A stretch of 64,000 nucleotides of DNA, taken from NCBI RefSeq assembly GCF_030009775.1, contig NZ_JASCTH010000043.1:1-64000 (forward strand), given 5' to 3'. The notes under the pieces were generated by a model. That model did no database searches and had not been told where the DNA came from. It worked only from the letters and a program-made list of their open reading frames with translations. This document shows, one piece after another, positions 1-8,427 of the stretch; the first letter of the stretch is position 1, and each line of letters begins with the position of its first letter. This DNA is from Actinoplanes sandaracinus (lineage in GTDB: Bacteria; Actinomycetota; Actinomycetes; Mycobacteriales; Micromonosporaceae). Made by a program: the position numbers and the translations under genes.

Positions 1-123
1 CGCACCGAAGCCGCCACCACCACCCAGGCCCCCGACACCCGGCACCAACCGGCCGGCACCCTCGCACACCACCCCGCCAAGACCGCCAAGACCCTGCCCG
101 CCCATGTCACACGAGCAGCCTGA
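1..123 (+). CDS. C-terminal end of an unidentified protein (partial)
   Basis: Frame 1 is open from the window edge to a TGA and encodes about 40 residues rich in Ala, Thr, Pro and His, resembling a low-complexity tail. The body of the gene lies outside the window, so no family can be named. The gene would converge on rdgB. It could also be chance open frame in high-GC DNA. Confidence 0.3.
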   Translation, partial: RTEAATTTQAPDTRHQPAGTLAHHPAKTAKTLPAHVTRAA

Positions 124-186
124 CGGGAACGGCCCCGCCCGCGTCCCGGCCACATACCTTCGGTATCGAGAACAGGCCCGGGCCGG

Positions 187-801
187 TCAGCGAGGCAGTT
201 CCTTGGCGATCACCTTCGCCAGCTCACGGAACGCCTTGCCGCGGTGGCTGATGGCGTCCTTCTCCGTGGGGCTGAGCTCGGCGTTCGTGCGGTCCTGGCC
301 GTCACCGACGAAGATCGGGTCGTAACCGAAGCCGCCCTCACCGCGCCGGCTGCGCAGCAGCCGGCCGGTCTGGCGGCCCTCCACCAGGTGCTCGCGCCCG
401 TTCGGCAGCACCAGCGCCGCCGCGCAGACGAAGGCCCCGCCGCGCTGCTCGTCGGCCACGTCGGAGATCTGGGCCAGCACCAGGTCGAGGTTGGCCTGGT
501 CGTCGCCGTGCTTACCGGACCAGCGGGCGCTGAAGACACCGGGCATCCCGTTGAGCGCGTTCACCGCGATGCCCGAGTCGTCGGCGACCGTGGCCAGACC
601 GGTGCGCTTGGCGCCCTCACGGGCCTTGATCAGCGCGTTCTCGCCGAAGGTCAGGCCGGTCTCGGGCACGTCCGGATAGTCGGGGAAGTCGCCGAGGCCG
701 ACCAGCTCGATCTGGGCGCGGCCGAGCGCGGCGTCGAGGATGCGCTGGAGCTCGGCCAGCTTCTTCTTGTTGCCGGTGGCGAGGAGCAGTCGCGCGCTCA
801 C
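187..801 (-). CDS. rdgB: RdgB/HAM1 family XTP/dITP pyrophosphatase
   Basis: Hydrolyses non-canonical purine triphosphates (dITP, XTP) to monophosphates so that deaminated bases are not incorporated; cytosolic. The 204-residue product has the family length. It opens with the substrate-binding ATGNKKKLAEL loop, followed by ETGLTFGENALIKA, the metal-site segment VADDSGIAVNALNG, and a C-terminal FGYDPIF with a basic SHRGKAF segment. Translation starts at a GTG that overlaps the rph stop codon by four bases (GTGA), so the two genes are translationally coupled. This rph-rdgB order is common in actinobacteria. The assignment is secure from family-specific motifs. Confidence 0.95.
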   Translation of the reverse strand: MSARLLLATGNKKKLAELQRILDAALGRAQIELVGLGDFPDYPDVPETGLTFGENALIKAREGAKRTGLATVADDSGIAVNALNGMPGVFSARWSGKHGDDQANLDLVLAQISDVADEQRGGAFVCAAALVLPNGREHLVEGRQTGRLLRSRRGEGGFGYDPIFVGDGQDRTNAELSPTEKDAISHRGKAFRELAKVIAKELPR

Positions 802-1526
802 GCGGCCAGAGCCTTCTGCTGCGCGGCGGCCAGCTCGGAACAGCCGAGCACGCCGAGGTCGAGCATGGCGTCCAGTTGTGCCCTGCGGAACACGCCGTTC
901 TCCCCCGTCCCCTGCACCTCGACGAAGTCGCCCTCACCGGTGCAGACGATGTTCATGTCGACTCCGGCGGCGACGTCCTCTTCATAGTTCAGATCCAGGC
1001 GCGCCTCGCCGTCGAACATGCCGACGCTGACCGCCTGGATCGAGGTGTGCAGCACCTTGTCCACCTTGCCGGCCAGGGCCTTGCGCCCGGCCAGCCAGGT
1101 GACCGCGTCATGCAGGGCCACGTAGGCGCCGGTGATCGCCGCTGTGCGGGTGCCGCCGTCGGCCTGGAGCACGTCACAGTCGAGGACGATCGAGTTCTCG
1201 CCGAGCGCTTTCAGGTCGATGCAGGCGCGCAGGCTGCGGCCGATCAGGCGGGAGATCTCCTGGGTCCGCCCGCCGACCTTGCCCTTGACGCTCTCCCGGT
1301 CGCCGCGGGTGTTCGTGGCACGCGGGAGCATCGCGTACTCCGCGGTGACCCAGCCGAGGCCGGACCCCTTACGCCACCGGGGGACCCCCTCGGTGACGCT
1401 CGCGGTGCACAGCACCCGGGTGTTGCCGAACTCCACCAGCACCGAGCCTTCGGGGTGGATACTCCAGTGCCGGGTCAGAGTCACCGGTCGAAGCTGGTCG
1501 GCCGTACGGCCGTCGGGACGCGCCAT
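798..1526 (-). CDS. rph: Ribonuclease PH
   Basis: Phosphorolytic 3'-5' exoribonuclease that trims the 3' ends of tRNA precursors and functions as a hexameric ring. The 242-residue product starts ARPDGRTADQLRPV, matching the characteristic N-terminus. It also contains GWVTAEYAMLPRAT, the phosphate-binding GGTRTAAITGAYVA segment, and DLNYEEDVAAGVDMN. It is the first gene of a coupled rph-rdgB pair. The ATG start is preceded by about ten bases from the 3' end of the glycosyltransferase gene, which lies upstream on the same strand. Confidence 0.96.
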   Translation of the reverse strand: MARPDGRTADQLRPVTLTRHWSIHPEGSVLVEFGNTRVLCTASVTEGVPRWRKGSGLGWVTAEYAMLPRATNTRGDRESVKGKVGGRTQEISRLIGRSLRACIDLKALGENSIVLDCDVLQADGGTRTAAITGAYVALHDAVTWLAGRKALAGKVDKVLHTSIQAVSVGMFDGEARLDLNYEEDVAAGVDMNIVCTGEGDFVEVQGTGENGVFRRAQLDAMLDLGVLGCSELAAAQQKALAA

Positions 1527-1535
1527 GACCCAACC

Positions 1536-2783
1536 CTATGCGTAGCGGGCGGCGCCGGCTTCGTCCGCCCCGGCCTCACGGCCCGGCACGTTCACCCGGC
1601 GAGGCGCGGGGACCCCCTCGAGGTACGCCGGGAAGGGCACCGCCGGCCGGAGGAGCGCCGACGCGGACACCGCCCCGAGCGCCGGAAGCGCCCGGTGCGA
1701 CCGCAGGAAACCCTCGACCGATTTCGCCCATCCGTATCTCTCGGCCTGAGCACGGGCCGCCCCACGGCGCTCCACCCGTGGCCGCTCCATCAGCCGGCTG
1801 ACCGCCTCGGCGAAGGCCTCGGCCGTCCCGGGCACCGACACCCCGCCGTCGCCGACCACCTCGGGCAGGGCGCTCTGCTCGTTCACCACCACGGGCGTGC
1901 CGCAGGCCATCGCCTCCAGCGTGGCCAGACCGAACGTCTCGATCGGACCGGGCGACAGCACCACGTCGGCGCTCGCCAGCAGCGAGGCGACGGCCTGGCG
2001 TTCGGAGATGTGCCCGGCGAAGCGGACCGGGAGCCGGGCCGCGCGGTACGCCAGCGCGGTCCGCCGCGTCCCGTCCCCGGCCATCACCAGCACCGCCGGC
2101 ACCTTGCCGTTACGCAGCGACGCCACCGTGTCCACGGCCAGCTCGGGCCGCTTGGCGGCGGAGAGCCGGCTGCAGTAGACCATCAACAGCTCGTCCGACC
2201 GGGCGTACCGGGACCGCACCGCGCCGTCCATCTTGCTGGGATGGAAGAGTTCAAGGTCGACACCGAGCGGCACCTCCACCAGGTTCGGCACGCTCAGGCG
2301 GCGGAACTCGGCGGCGGCGTACGCCGTGGTGCAGACGATCGTGTCGAACGCCTCGGCGGTACGCCGGTTGAGCAGGTCGGCCATGGCGTCACGTTTCGGC
2401 ATGCCCCACACCCCGAGCAGGCCGGCCAGGCTCTCGTGGGACACCATCATCGACCGGACGCCACGCCTGCGGGCCCAGTCGCCCGTCCAGCGCAGCGTGG
2501 TGCGGTCGGAGACCTCGATCCGGTCCGGCTCCAGGCTGTCCAGCAGCCTGGACAGCTCACGCCGGCCGGCGAGCACGCGATAACCGCCGGTCCGCGGCAA
2601 CGGGGCACTGGGCAGAGTGATGACCCGGCCCTGCTTGGTCATCTTGTCCGAGTGGTGACGACCGGGAACGATCAGAACCGCCTCGTGCCCGGCGGCCTCA
2701 TAGCCGAGGCCCAGCTCACGCAGAGCCGTCCGCAGGCCACCGGTGTGTGCCGTGACGAAGTTGGCCAGGCGAACGATGCGCAT
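1536..2783 (-). CDS. GT4-family glycosyltransferase
   Basis: A 415-residue GT-B fold retaining glycosyltransferase. The N-terminal Rossmann half carries the acceptor-side HTGGLRTALREL loop. The C-terminal half has the nucleotide-sugar EX7E element in PGPIETFGLATLEAMACGTPVVV, preceded by VMAGDGTRR and a VYCSRLSAAKRPEL linker. The architecture resembles mannosyltransferases of actinobacterial phosphatidylinositol mannoside or capsule synthesis, but donor and acceptor cannot be read from sequence. It has no signal peptide or membrane segment, so it is probably a peripheral cytosolic enzyme. It lies directly upstream of rph on the same strand. The last 40 or so residues are Ala/Pro/Arg-rich and are probably a disordered tail. 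Confidence 0.88.
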   Translation of the reverse strand: MRIVRLANFVTAHTGGLRTALRELGLGYEAAGHEAVLIVPGRHHSDKMTKQGRVITLPSAPLPRTGGYRVLAGRRELSRLLDSLEPDRIEVSDRTTLRWTGDWARRRGVRSMMVSHESLAGLLGVWGMPKRDAMADLLNRRTAEAFDTIVCTTAYAAAEFRRLSVPNLVEVPLGVDLELFHPSKMDGAVRSRYARSDELLMVYCSRLSAAKRPELAVDTVASLRNGKVPAVLVMAGDGTRRTALAYRAARLPVRFAGHISERQAVASLLASADVVLSPGPIETFGLATLEAMACGTPVVVNEQSALPEVVGDGGVSVPGTAEAFAEAVSRLMERPRVERRGAARAQAERYGWAKSVEGFLRSHRALPALGAVSASALLRPAVPFPAYLEGVPAPRRVNVPGREAGADEAGAARYA

Positions 2784-2849
2784 GCAACAGCTCCAAGGTC
2801 ACGACACGTAGTGCGGCGATACTGAGCCGATGTTGCCCCCCGGACCGGC

Positions 2850-3596
2850 TCAGAGATCGTAACTGGCGCCGGGACGGACGACTTCGACCGGTCCGGCATA
2901 GGCTGCGGTGGCAGCTTCCACAATAGAGGCCTCACTGGCCCATGCCGGTACGAGATGGGTCAACAGGAGCTTTCGCACATCGGCCTTGGTCGCCGCTTCA
3001 CCGGCTTCACCGCCGGTCAGGTGCAGGTCAGGCGGGTTGACCAGACCGTCCTGGTAACTCGCCTCACACAGGAAGAGGTCAGCGCCCGCGGCCAGTCGCA
3101 GCAACGACTCGCACGGCGCGGTGTCCGACGAGTACGCCAGCACCCGGCCGTTGTGCTCCAGGCGCACGCCGTACGTCTCGACGGGGTGGTTGACCCGGTC
3201 GACGGTGACGGTCAGCGGGCCGATCGGGAACGTGCCCGGTTGCAGACCGTAGAAGGTGTAGACATCGTCGACCGGCTCGCCCTCGGTGCTGTAGGCGGCG
3301 GCGATCCGCTCGGCCGCGCCCAGCGGGGCGTAGATCGGCAGCGCCGGCAGCGGCCCGGCCGGGTCGTACCGGCGCACCACCACATAGGTGCACGCGTCCA
3401 GCATGTGATCGCAGTGCAGGTGGGTGAGCAGGATCGCGTCGATGCGACGCATGTCCGAGTACCGCTGCAACGCCGACAGCGACCCGGAACCGAAGTCGAT
3501 CAGGAGCCGGAACCCCTCAGCCTCCACGAGGTAGGCCGAACACGCCGACTCGGGGCCGGGAAAGCTGCCGGCACAACCGAGAACGGTTAGTCGCAT
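2850..3596 (-). CDS. MBL-fold metallo-hydrolase
   Basis: A 248-residue metallo-beta-lactamase-fold hydrolase. The dinuclear zinc motif HLHCDH sits at about residues 59-64. Later ligands are in VNHPVETYGVRL, AYSSDTAPC, FLCEASY and LLLTHLVP. The N-terminus MRLTVLGCAGSFPGP and the ribonuclease Z-like layout place it with the actinobacterial RNase Z/cyclic phosphodiesterase-like group, but it lacks the long flexible arm of true tRNase Z. Substrate unknown. It is transcribed away from a divergent membrane-protein gene. Confidence 0.85.
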   Translation of the reverse strand: MRLTVLGCAGSFPGPESACSAYLVEAEGFRLLIDFGSGSLSALQRYSDMRRIDAILLTHLHCDHMLDACTYVVVRRYDPAGPLPALPIYAPLGAAERIAAAYSTEGEPVDDVYTFYGLQPGTFPIGPLTVTVDRVNHPVETYGVRLEHNGRVLAYSSDTAPCESLLRLAAGADLFLCEASYQDGLVNPPDLHLTGGEAGEAATKADVRKLLLTHLVPAWASEASIVEAATAAYAGPVEVVRPGASYDL

Positions 3597-3736
3597 CCGG
3601 ATCCCTCTGGTTCACACTCGGTGGGCGTTTTCCACGCCGTCCCCATCCCGACCGACCGGTCCGTGCCGGACTTGTCTGACCAGTCAATCACGGTGCGAAG
3701 CGTACGCCGCGACCACTGCCTGGCGTTAACAACTGA

Positions 3737-3759
3737 TCGATTTGTCGCTAAATCGACAA
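3737..3759. promoter_or_regulatory. Nested dyad in a divergent promoter region
   Basis: TCGATTT-GTCGCT-AAATCGA (7-bp arms) overlaps TTGTCG-CTAAAT-CGACAA (6-bp arms) in the AT-richer gap between the MBL gene (minus) and the small membrane-protein gene (plus). Symmetry and position fit an operator; the binding protein is unknown. Confidence 0.35.
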
Positions 3760-3869
3760 CGCACGTCACAGCGTTGATGACCTGGCTCATCACCTTTGCA
3801 CCGTCACGTCCGGTGATCCACCGGCGTTGCTCAGTGTGAATGCTCCGAAGATCATCAAACGGAGGCGAT

Positions 3870-4244
3870 GTGACCGCGCTCGAGCATGCCCGTACCACCC
3901 GCATCGTGGCCCCGGCGGCGATGCCGTGGACGGAGGAACCAGCCGTCTTCCGCTTTCCCGCCCCCGACGACCCGGCGCCCGGCGCCGCACGGATGTTCGC
4001 CGTCGCCGTTTACGGCACCGGGCTCGGGCTCTGCGGTGTGGGCGTCGGCCTCTACGCCGTCGTGGCGGTCTTCGGCGGAGCGCCGATGTGGTACCTACCG
4101 GCGCTCGCGGTACTCACCATGCTGAGCGTGGCGCCGGTGGTGGCCGCGGTTCTCGCCATCCACCAGCGCACACTGCCCTGGCTGTTGCTGCTGGCCGCGG
4201 CCCCACCGATGGTCGCCGACATCCTGGTGGCGCTGTCTTACTGA
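3870..4244 (+). CDS. Small membrane protein of unknown function
   Basis: A 124-residue protein starting at a GTG with a clear GGAGG four bases upstream, which decides the start over an ATG 30 bases earlier. The first 50 residues are polar. They are followed by three hydrophobic stretches (about residues 40-68, 75-95 and 98-118) containing YGTGLGLCGVGVGLYAVVAV and LPWLLLLAAAPPMVADILVA, so it is probably an integral membrane protein with three helices. No family was recognised. It converges on cysM with an 18-bp gap. Confidence 0.72.
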   Translation: MTALEHARTTRIVAPAAMPWTEEPAVFRFPAPDDPAPGAARMFAVAVYGTGLGLCGVGVGLYAVVAVFGGAPMWYLPALAVLTMLSVAPVVAAVLAIHQRTLPWLLLLAAAPPMVADILVALSY

Positions 4245-4262
4245 GCCGTCACCGTCGAGCGG

Positions 4263-5228
4263 TCAGGCCCACAACTGGCCTTCGAGAGCCTCTTCCGCAT
4301 CGTTCAGCGTGCCGCCGTAGGCGCCGGTCGACAGGTATCTCCAGCCACCGTCGGCGATCACGAACGCCACATCGGCCCGCTTGCCGGCCTTGACCGCCTC
4401 GTGCGCCACGGCCAGCGCCGCGTGCAGGATCGCCCCGCTGGAGAAACCGGCGAAGATGCCCTCCACCTCGACCAGCTGACGAGTCCGCAACACGGCGTCG
4501 CGGGTACCGACCGAGAAACGGCGGTCCAGCACCGTGGCGTCGTACAGCTCGGGCACGTAGCCCTCGTCGATGTTGCGCAAGCCGTACACCAGCTCGCCGT
4601 AACGCGGCTCGGCCGCGACGATCTGGATGCCCTCGACCTTCTCCTTGAGGAACCGCCCGGTGCCCATGAGCGTGCCGGTGGTGCCCAGCCCCGCCACGAA
4701 GTGCGTGATCGTGGGCAGGTCGTGCAGCAGTTCGGGACCGGTGGTCTCGAAGTGCGCGCGGGCGTTCGCCGGATTGCCGTACTGGAACAGCATCTTCCAG
4801 TCGGGGTGTTCGGCGGCGATCTGCTTGGCGGTCGCGACGGCCTGGTTCGAGCCGCCCGCGGCCGGTGAGTGGATGATCTCGGCGCCGTACATCCGGAGCA
4901 TCTGGATCCGCTCGGCGGAGACGTTCTCGGGCATCACGCAGACCAGCCGGTAACCCCGCAGTTTGGCCACCATGGCCAGGGCGATGCCGGTGTTTCCGCT
5001 GGTCGGCTCCAGAATGGTGTCGCCCGGGCGCAGATGCCCGGACTCCTCGGCCGCGCGCACCATGAAGAGTGCGGCACGGTCCTTGATGCTGCCGGTCGGG
5101 TTGCGGTCCTCCAGCTTGGCCCAGAGCCGCACCGGCGGCGCCCCGTCGGGCACCGCCGGGGAGAGGCGGGGCAGGCCGACGAGCGGCGTGCCCCCGCAGG
5201 CGTCCAGCAGGCTCTCGTAACGAGCCAT
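4263..5228 (-). CDS. cysM: Cysteine synthase CysM (CysO-dependent, O-phosphoserine type)
   Basis: PLP enzyme of the fold-type II cysteine synthase family, 321 residues. The PLP lysine is K49 in NPTGSIKDR. The cofactor-phosphate and substrate loop TSGNTG is at 76-81, and the GLGTTGTLMG loop follows. The C-terminal block EPRYGELVYGLRNIDEGYVPELYD and the closing STGAYGGTLNDAEEALEGQLWA closely resemble mycobacterial CysM, which uses O-phosphoserine and the thiocarboxylated carrier CysO as sulfur donor. The adjacent cysO and mec genes support this specific assignment over CysK. It lies about 15 bases downstream of cysO. Confidence 0.95.
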   Translation of the reverse strand: MARYESLLDACGGTPLVGLPRLSPAVPDGAPPVRLWAKLEDRNPTGSIKDRAALFMVRAAEESGHLRPGDTILEPTSGNTGIALAMVAKLRGYRLVCVMPENVSAERIQMLRMYGAEIIHSPAAGGSNQAVATAKQIAAEHPDWKMLFQYGNPANARAHFETTGPELLHDLPTITHFVAGLGTTGTLMGTGRFLKEKVEGIQIVAAEPRYGELVYGLRNIDEGYVPELYDATVLDRRFSVGTRDAVLRTRQLVEVEGIFAGFSSGAILHAALAVAHEAVKAGKRADVAFVIADGGWRYLSTGAYGGTLNDAEEALEGQLWA

Positions 5229-5243
5229 GTCGGCAGCCCCCTG

Positions 5244-5558
5244 TTACTTACCCAGAAGGGCGGCGGCCGCGGCGAAGCCGAGCGCGCCACCGGCAACGGC
5301 CGGGAGGATGGTGACCGAGTCGCCGTCCTTCACCTTCGCGTCGAGCGCGCCGAGGAAGCGGACGTCCTCGTCGTTGACGTAGATGTTCACGAACCGGTGC
5401 AGGCCGCCCTCAGGCGTGATGAGCCGGCCCTTGAGGCCGTTGTGCTTGGCGTCCAGGTCGTCGATCAGCTCGATGAGCGTGTCGCCGGCACCCTCGACGA
5501 TCTTGGAACCGCCGGTGTAGCTGCGCAGGATGGTGGGGACGCGAACTTCGATGGCCAT
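5244..5558 (-). CDS. cysO: CysO sulfur carrier protein with a C-terminal extension
   Basis: Ubiquitin-like (MoaD/ThiS family) protein that carries sulfide as a C-terminal thiocarboxylate for cysteine synthesis. The start is the ATG at 5558, 11 bases after AGGAG, giving 104 residues. The core contains VPTILRSYTGG, LHRFVNIYVNDEDVRFLG and DGDSVTILPAVAGG. Known mycobacterial CysO ends at the diglycine. Here the Gly-Gly at 90-91 is followed by 13 mostly hydrophobic residues (ALGFAAAAALLGK) before a TAA stop. That tail would have to be removed before the glycine can be activated, and the neighbouring JAMM protease is the obvious candidate. Confidence 0.93.
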   Translation of the reverse strand: MAIEVRVPTILRSYTGGSKIVEGAGDTLIELIDDLDAKHNGLKGRLITPEGGLHRFVNIYVNDEDVRFLGALDAKVKDGDSVTILPAVAGGALGFAAAAALLGK

Positions 5559-5691
5559 GGCTGTATTTCTCCTAGAGAAGTCGAACGTGAACGGGCGGGA
5601 TCGGTCGATCGGTCGCGTTACCGGCAGCGACACTCATAGAAGACCGACGCCGGGCTCTGCCCGAACATGTACGACTGCACAGCTGCGGAAA

Positions 5692-6123
5692 TCACGCCTT
5701 CACCGTCGCATCCACGATGTTGACCTCTTCCTCGGTCACCACGCCGTCCACGATACGGAACGAGCGGATCTCCTCGGAGTCCGGCTCGCGGGTCGAGACG
5801 AGCAGGTAGTGCGCGTTCGGCTCGCCGGCGAAGGAGATGTCCGTCCGGGACGGGTAGGCCTCCGTCGCGGTGTGCGAGTGGTAGATGACCACCGGCTCCT
5901 CGTCGAGATCGTCCATCTCGCGCCACACCCGCAGGTGCTCCATCGAGTCGAACTCGTAGAAGGTCATCGAACGCGCGGCATTGTCCATCGGGATGTGCCG
6001 GGTGGGCACGTCACTGCCGATCGGGCCGGCGACGACGCCGCAGGCCTCGTCGGGGTGGTCCCGGCGGGCGTGAGCGACGATCGCGTCGACGATCGCACGG
6101 TCGATGGTCAGCACGGGGTTCAC
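5692..6123 (-). CDS. mec: Mec-family JAMM/MPN zinc metalloprotease
   Basis: Releases newly made cysteine from the CysO-cysteine adduct in the CysM/CysO pathway. The JAMM signature is intact: HSHTATEAYPSRTD supplies the two histidines, serine and aspartate, and an upstream Glu is in DEACGVVAGP. The body (ARRDHPDEACGV, RHIPMDNAARS, VIYHSHTATEAYPSRTD, LVSTREPDSEEIRSFRIVDG) closely matches mycobacterial Mec. I chose the GTG at 6123 (143 residues) because homology begins there. A GTG at 6165 and another at 6114 are alternatives, and none has a strong Shine-Dalgarno sequence. The gene is upstream of cysO on the same strand. Confidence 0.92.
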   Translation of the reverse strand: MNPVLTIDRAIVDAIVAHARRDHPDEACGVVAGPIGSDVPTRHIPMDNAARSMTFYEFDSMEHLRVWREMDDLDEEPVVIYHSHTATEAYPSRTDISFAGEPNAHYLLVSTREPDSEEIRSFRIVDGVVTEEEVNIVDATVKA

Positions 6124-6176
6124 ATTACCGTGGCATTTCCGCACCCGGCTGGTGGCGGTGCACACACCTGTGACGG

Positions 6177-6677
6177 TTACTTGATCTCCGGCAGCGCGTT
6201 CAGGAGGGATTCCTGCAGGTAGCCGAGGTACGCGTAGACCGAGAGCTGGAACACCCGGCTCGAACCGGCGTCCTCCAGCACGGCCTGGTCCAACTCGTCG
6301 CCCAGATCCGTCTCGGCGTGGATCTCCAGCCTGGTGCCCATCGCCAGCCGGGCGTCGTTGATCGCCCGAAGCCAGGCGTCGGCGGCCTCGCCGTCGAGCC
6401 GGACCTCCCCCTCGCCCTCGTCGGGCAGGGCCGCGAGGATCGCACCGGCCTGGTCGATCTTGCTGGTCTTGAGATCGCCCTCGGTGTAGAGGCGGAACTC
6501 CTGCGAGTCCTCCGGCCGGTCCGGATAGATGTCCGGGAAAAGGCGGGAGACCACCGGATCGGTGTGGTCCATCCCTTCGGTCAGCAGACCGACCACCTCG
6601 GCGGCCACCTTACGCAGGACCCGAACCTCGTCGTGCGCGAACGTGGCAACACAGTGTCCACCGCTGCGTCGGAACAT
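6177..6677 (-). CDS. DUF2017 family protein
   Basis: A 166-residue soluble acidic protein with the conserved features of DUF2017: an opening HDEVRVLRKVAAEVVGLL, the middle SRLFPDIYPDRPEDSQEFR and the end SVYAYLGYLQESLLNAL. The biochemical function of this actinobacterial family is not established. It sits between clpS and mec on the same strand, a conserved actinobacterial neighbourhood. That context suggests, but does not show, a link to regulated proteolysis. Confidence 0.88.
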   Translation of the reverse strand: MFRRSGGHCVATFAHDEVRVLRKVAAEVVGLLTEGMDHTDPVVSRLFPDIYPDRPEDSQEFRLYTEGDLKTSKIDQAGAILAALPDEGEGEVRLDGEAADAWLRAINDARLAMGTRLEIHAETDLGDELDQAVLEDAGSSRVFQLSVYAYLGYLQESLLNALPEIK

Positions 6678-6722
6678 CTTTTTTCCCCACCCGATTGCCG
6701 AATTGCCGGGACTCCTCGACGG

Positions 6723-7022
6723 TCAACCCCGGTCGACCGTGGCCCAGAGACCGTATCCGTGCAGTTGATTAGCGTCCATCTCCATGCGCTCCCGCGCGCC
6801 GATGGAGACCACCGCCTTGCCTTTCGTGTGTACATCCATCATCAGTTTCTCGGCCTTTTCCTTGCTGTAGCCGAAGAGTTTCTGGAAGACCCAGGTCACA
6901 TACGACATGAGGTTGACCGGGTCGTCCCAGACGATGGTCACCCACGGCCGATCCTCGGCCGGTACTTCCTGAATCTCCGGCGTCTCGACGGGAGCAACCT
7001 GAGGCAACGCCATGCCCACCAT
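6723..7022 (-). CDS. clpS: ClpS, adaptor of the Clp protease
   Basis: A 99-residue adaptor that delivers N-degron substrates to ClpC/ClpA. After a disordered N-terminal arm (about 25 residues) the fold is clear: WVTIVWDDPVNLMSYVTWVF, FGYSKEKAEKLMMDVHTKGKAVV and REMEMDANQLHGYGLWATV-like helices and strands. The DDPVN and MxDVHxKG segments line the N-degron pocket. The ATG at 7022 has GGTGG upstream; an ATG three codons later is possible. It is divergent from pncB, and the 109-bp gap should hold both promoters. Confidence 0.94.
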   Translation of the reverse strand: MVGMALPQVAPVETPEIQEVPAEDRPWVTIVWDDPVNLMSYVTWVFQKLFGYSKEKAEKLMMDVHTKGKAVVSIGARERMEMDANQLHGYGLWATVDRG

Positions 7023-7131
7023 GGTGCCACCGGATTCGGCGAACCGGTGAACCAGCCATCGAACCGCAGGTCAGCGGCCGCGTCGAGCCCCACGGCGGAC
7101 AGGTGGGCCATGGGCGCAATAGGGTGGGGAC

Positions 7132-8418
7132 GTGGAGACCATCGCGCCGGCTCTGATGACGGACCAGTACGAGCTGACCATGATCAGCGCCGCGCTCCGG
7201 GACGGCACCGCCGACCGGAACTGCGTCTTCGAGGTGTTCGCCCGGAGGCTGCCCACCGGACGACGCTACGGGGTGGTGGCCGGCACCGGCCGCCTGATCG
7301 AGCTGATCCGCGACTTCCGGTTCGAACCCGGCGAGATCGACTTCCTGCGGTCGGCCGGAATCATCGACGAGGACACCGCGAACTGGCTGGCGACCTACCG
7401 CTTCGGCGGCGACATCGAGGGCTACACCGAGGGTGAGCTGTTCTTTCCCGGCTCGCCGATCCTGACCGTGTCCGGCAAGTTCGCCGAGTGCGTGGTGCTG
7501 GAGACGCTGATCCTCTCGGTCTTCAACCACGACTGCGCGATCGCGGCCGCCGCGGCCCGCATGGTCACCGCGGCCCGCGGGCGCCCCATCATCGAGATGG
7601 GCTCGCGGCGCACCCACGAGCACGCGGCGGTCGCCGCCGCCCGGGCCGCCTACCTGGCCGGGTTCGCCTCGACGTCGAACCTCGCGGCCGGCCGGGCCTA
7701 CGGCATCCCGACCACCGGCACCTCGGCACACGCGTTCACGCTGCTGCACGACGACGAGCCGACCGCCTTCGGGTCGCAGGTGGCGGCGCTGGGCAAGAAC
7801 ACCACGCTGCTCGTCGACACGTACGACATCAGCCAGGGCATCCGCAACGCGATCGCCGTCGCCGGGCCGGACCTGCGCGCCATCCGCATCGACTCGGGTG
7901 ACCTGTCGGTGCTGGCGCAGCACTCCCGGGAGCTGCTGGACTCGCTCGGCGCCACCGAGACGAAGATCATCGTCTCGGGCGACATGGACGAGTACTCGAT
8001 CGCCACCCTCGCGGCCGAGCCCGTCGACATGTACGGCGCCGGCACCGCCGTGGTCACCGGCTCCGGCGCGCCCACCGCCAACCTGGTCTACAAGCTGGTC
8101 GAGGTCGAGGGCCGCCCGGTGGTCAAGCGCTCCGAGAACAAGGCCACCGTCGGCGGACGCAAGACCGCGATCCGCCGGCACAAGCCCACCGGCACCGCCA
8201 TCGAGGAGATCATCTACTCCCAGGGGGTGCCCGACCACCAGCCCAACGACCGGCTGCTGCAACGCACCTACGTCGCCGCCGGTGAGGTGCTGGAGACCCC
8301 CGGCCTGCCCGAGGCACGTGAGCACCTGCGGCAGGCCCTGATCTCCATCCCGTGGGAGGGCCTCAAGCTCTCCGCCGGCGATCCCGCCATCCCGGTCGTC
8401 ATCGTTCCCACCGTCTAG
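7132..8418 (+). CDS. pncB: Nicotinate phosphoribosyltransferase
   Basis: Converts nicotinate and PRPP to nicotinate mononucleotide in the Preiss-Handler NAD salvage route. The 428-residue product starts at GTG. Diagnostic segments are LMTDQYELTMI at the N-terminus, EMGSRRTHEHAAVAAARAAYLAGF (containing the autophosphorylated histidine region), TGTSAHAFTLLHDDE, and the PRPP-side IRIDSGDLSVLAQHSRELLD and IIVSGDMDEY. It is followed after nine bases by a nicotinamidase-like gene, so together they convert nicotinamide to NaMN. Confidence 0.96.
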   Translation: METIAPALMTDQYELTMISAALRDGTADRNCVFEVFARRLPTGRRYGVVAGTGRLIELIRDFRFEPGEIDFLRSAGIIDEDTANWLATYRFGGDIEGYTEGELFFPGSPILTVSGKFAECVVLETLILSVFNHDCAIAAAAARMVTAARGRPIIEMGSRRTHEHAAVAAARAAYLAGFASTSNLAAGRAYGIPTTGTSAHAFTLLHDDEPTAFGSQVAALGKNTTLLVDTYDISQGIRNAIAVAGPDLRAIRIDSGDLSVLAQHSRELLDSLGATETKIIVSGDMDEYSIATLAAEPVDMYGAGTAVVTGSGAPTANLVYKLVEVEGRPVVKRSENKATVGGRKTAIRRHKPTGTAIEEIIYSQGVPDHQPNDRLLQRTYVAAGEVLETPGLPEAREHLRQALISIPWEGLKLSAGDPAIPVVIVPTV

Positions 8419-8427
8419 GGGGTTCCC

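Noticed and set aside
876..2825. A 649-codon open frame on the plus strand
   Set aside because: It is antisense to rph and the glycosyltransferase, whose translations show clear families; the frame is a GC-bias shadow.
3790..3990. Minus-strand small frame over the 5' end of the membrane-protein gene
   Set aside because: Overlaps a gene with a strong GGAGG-GTG start and shows no coding bias of its own.
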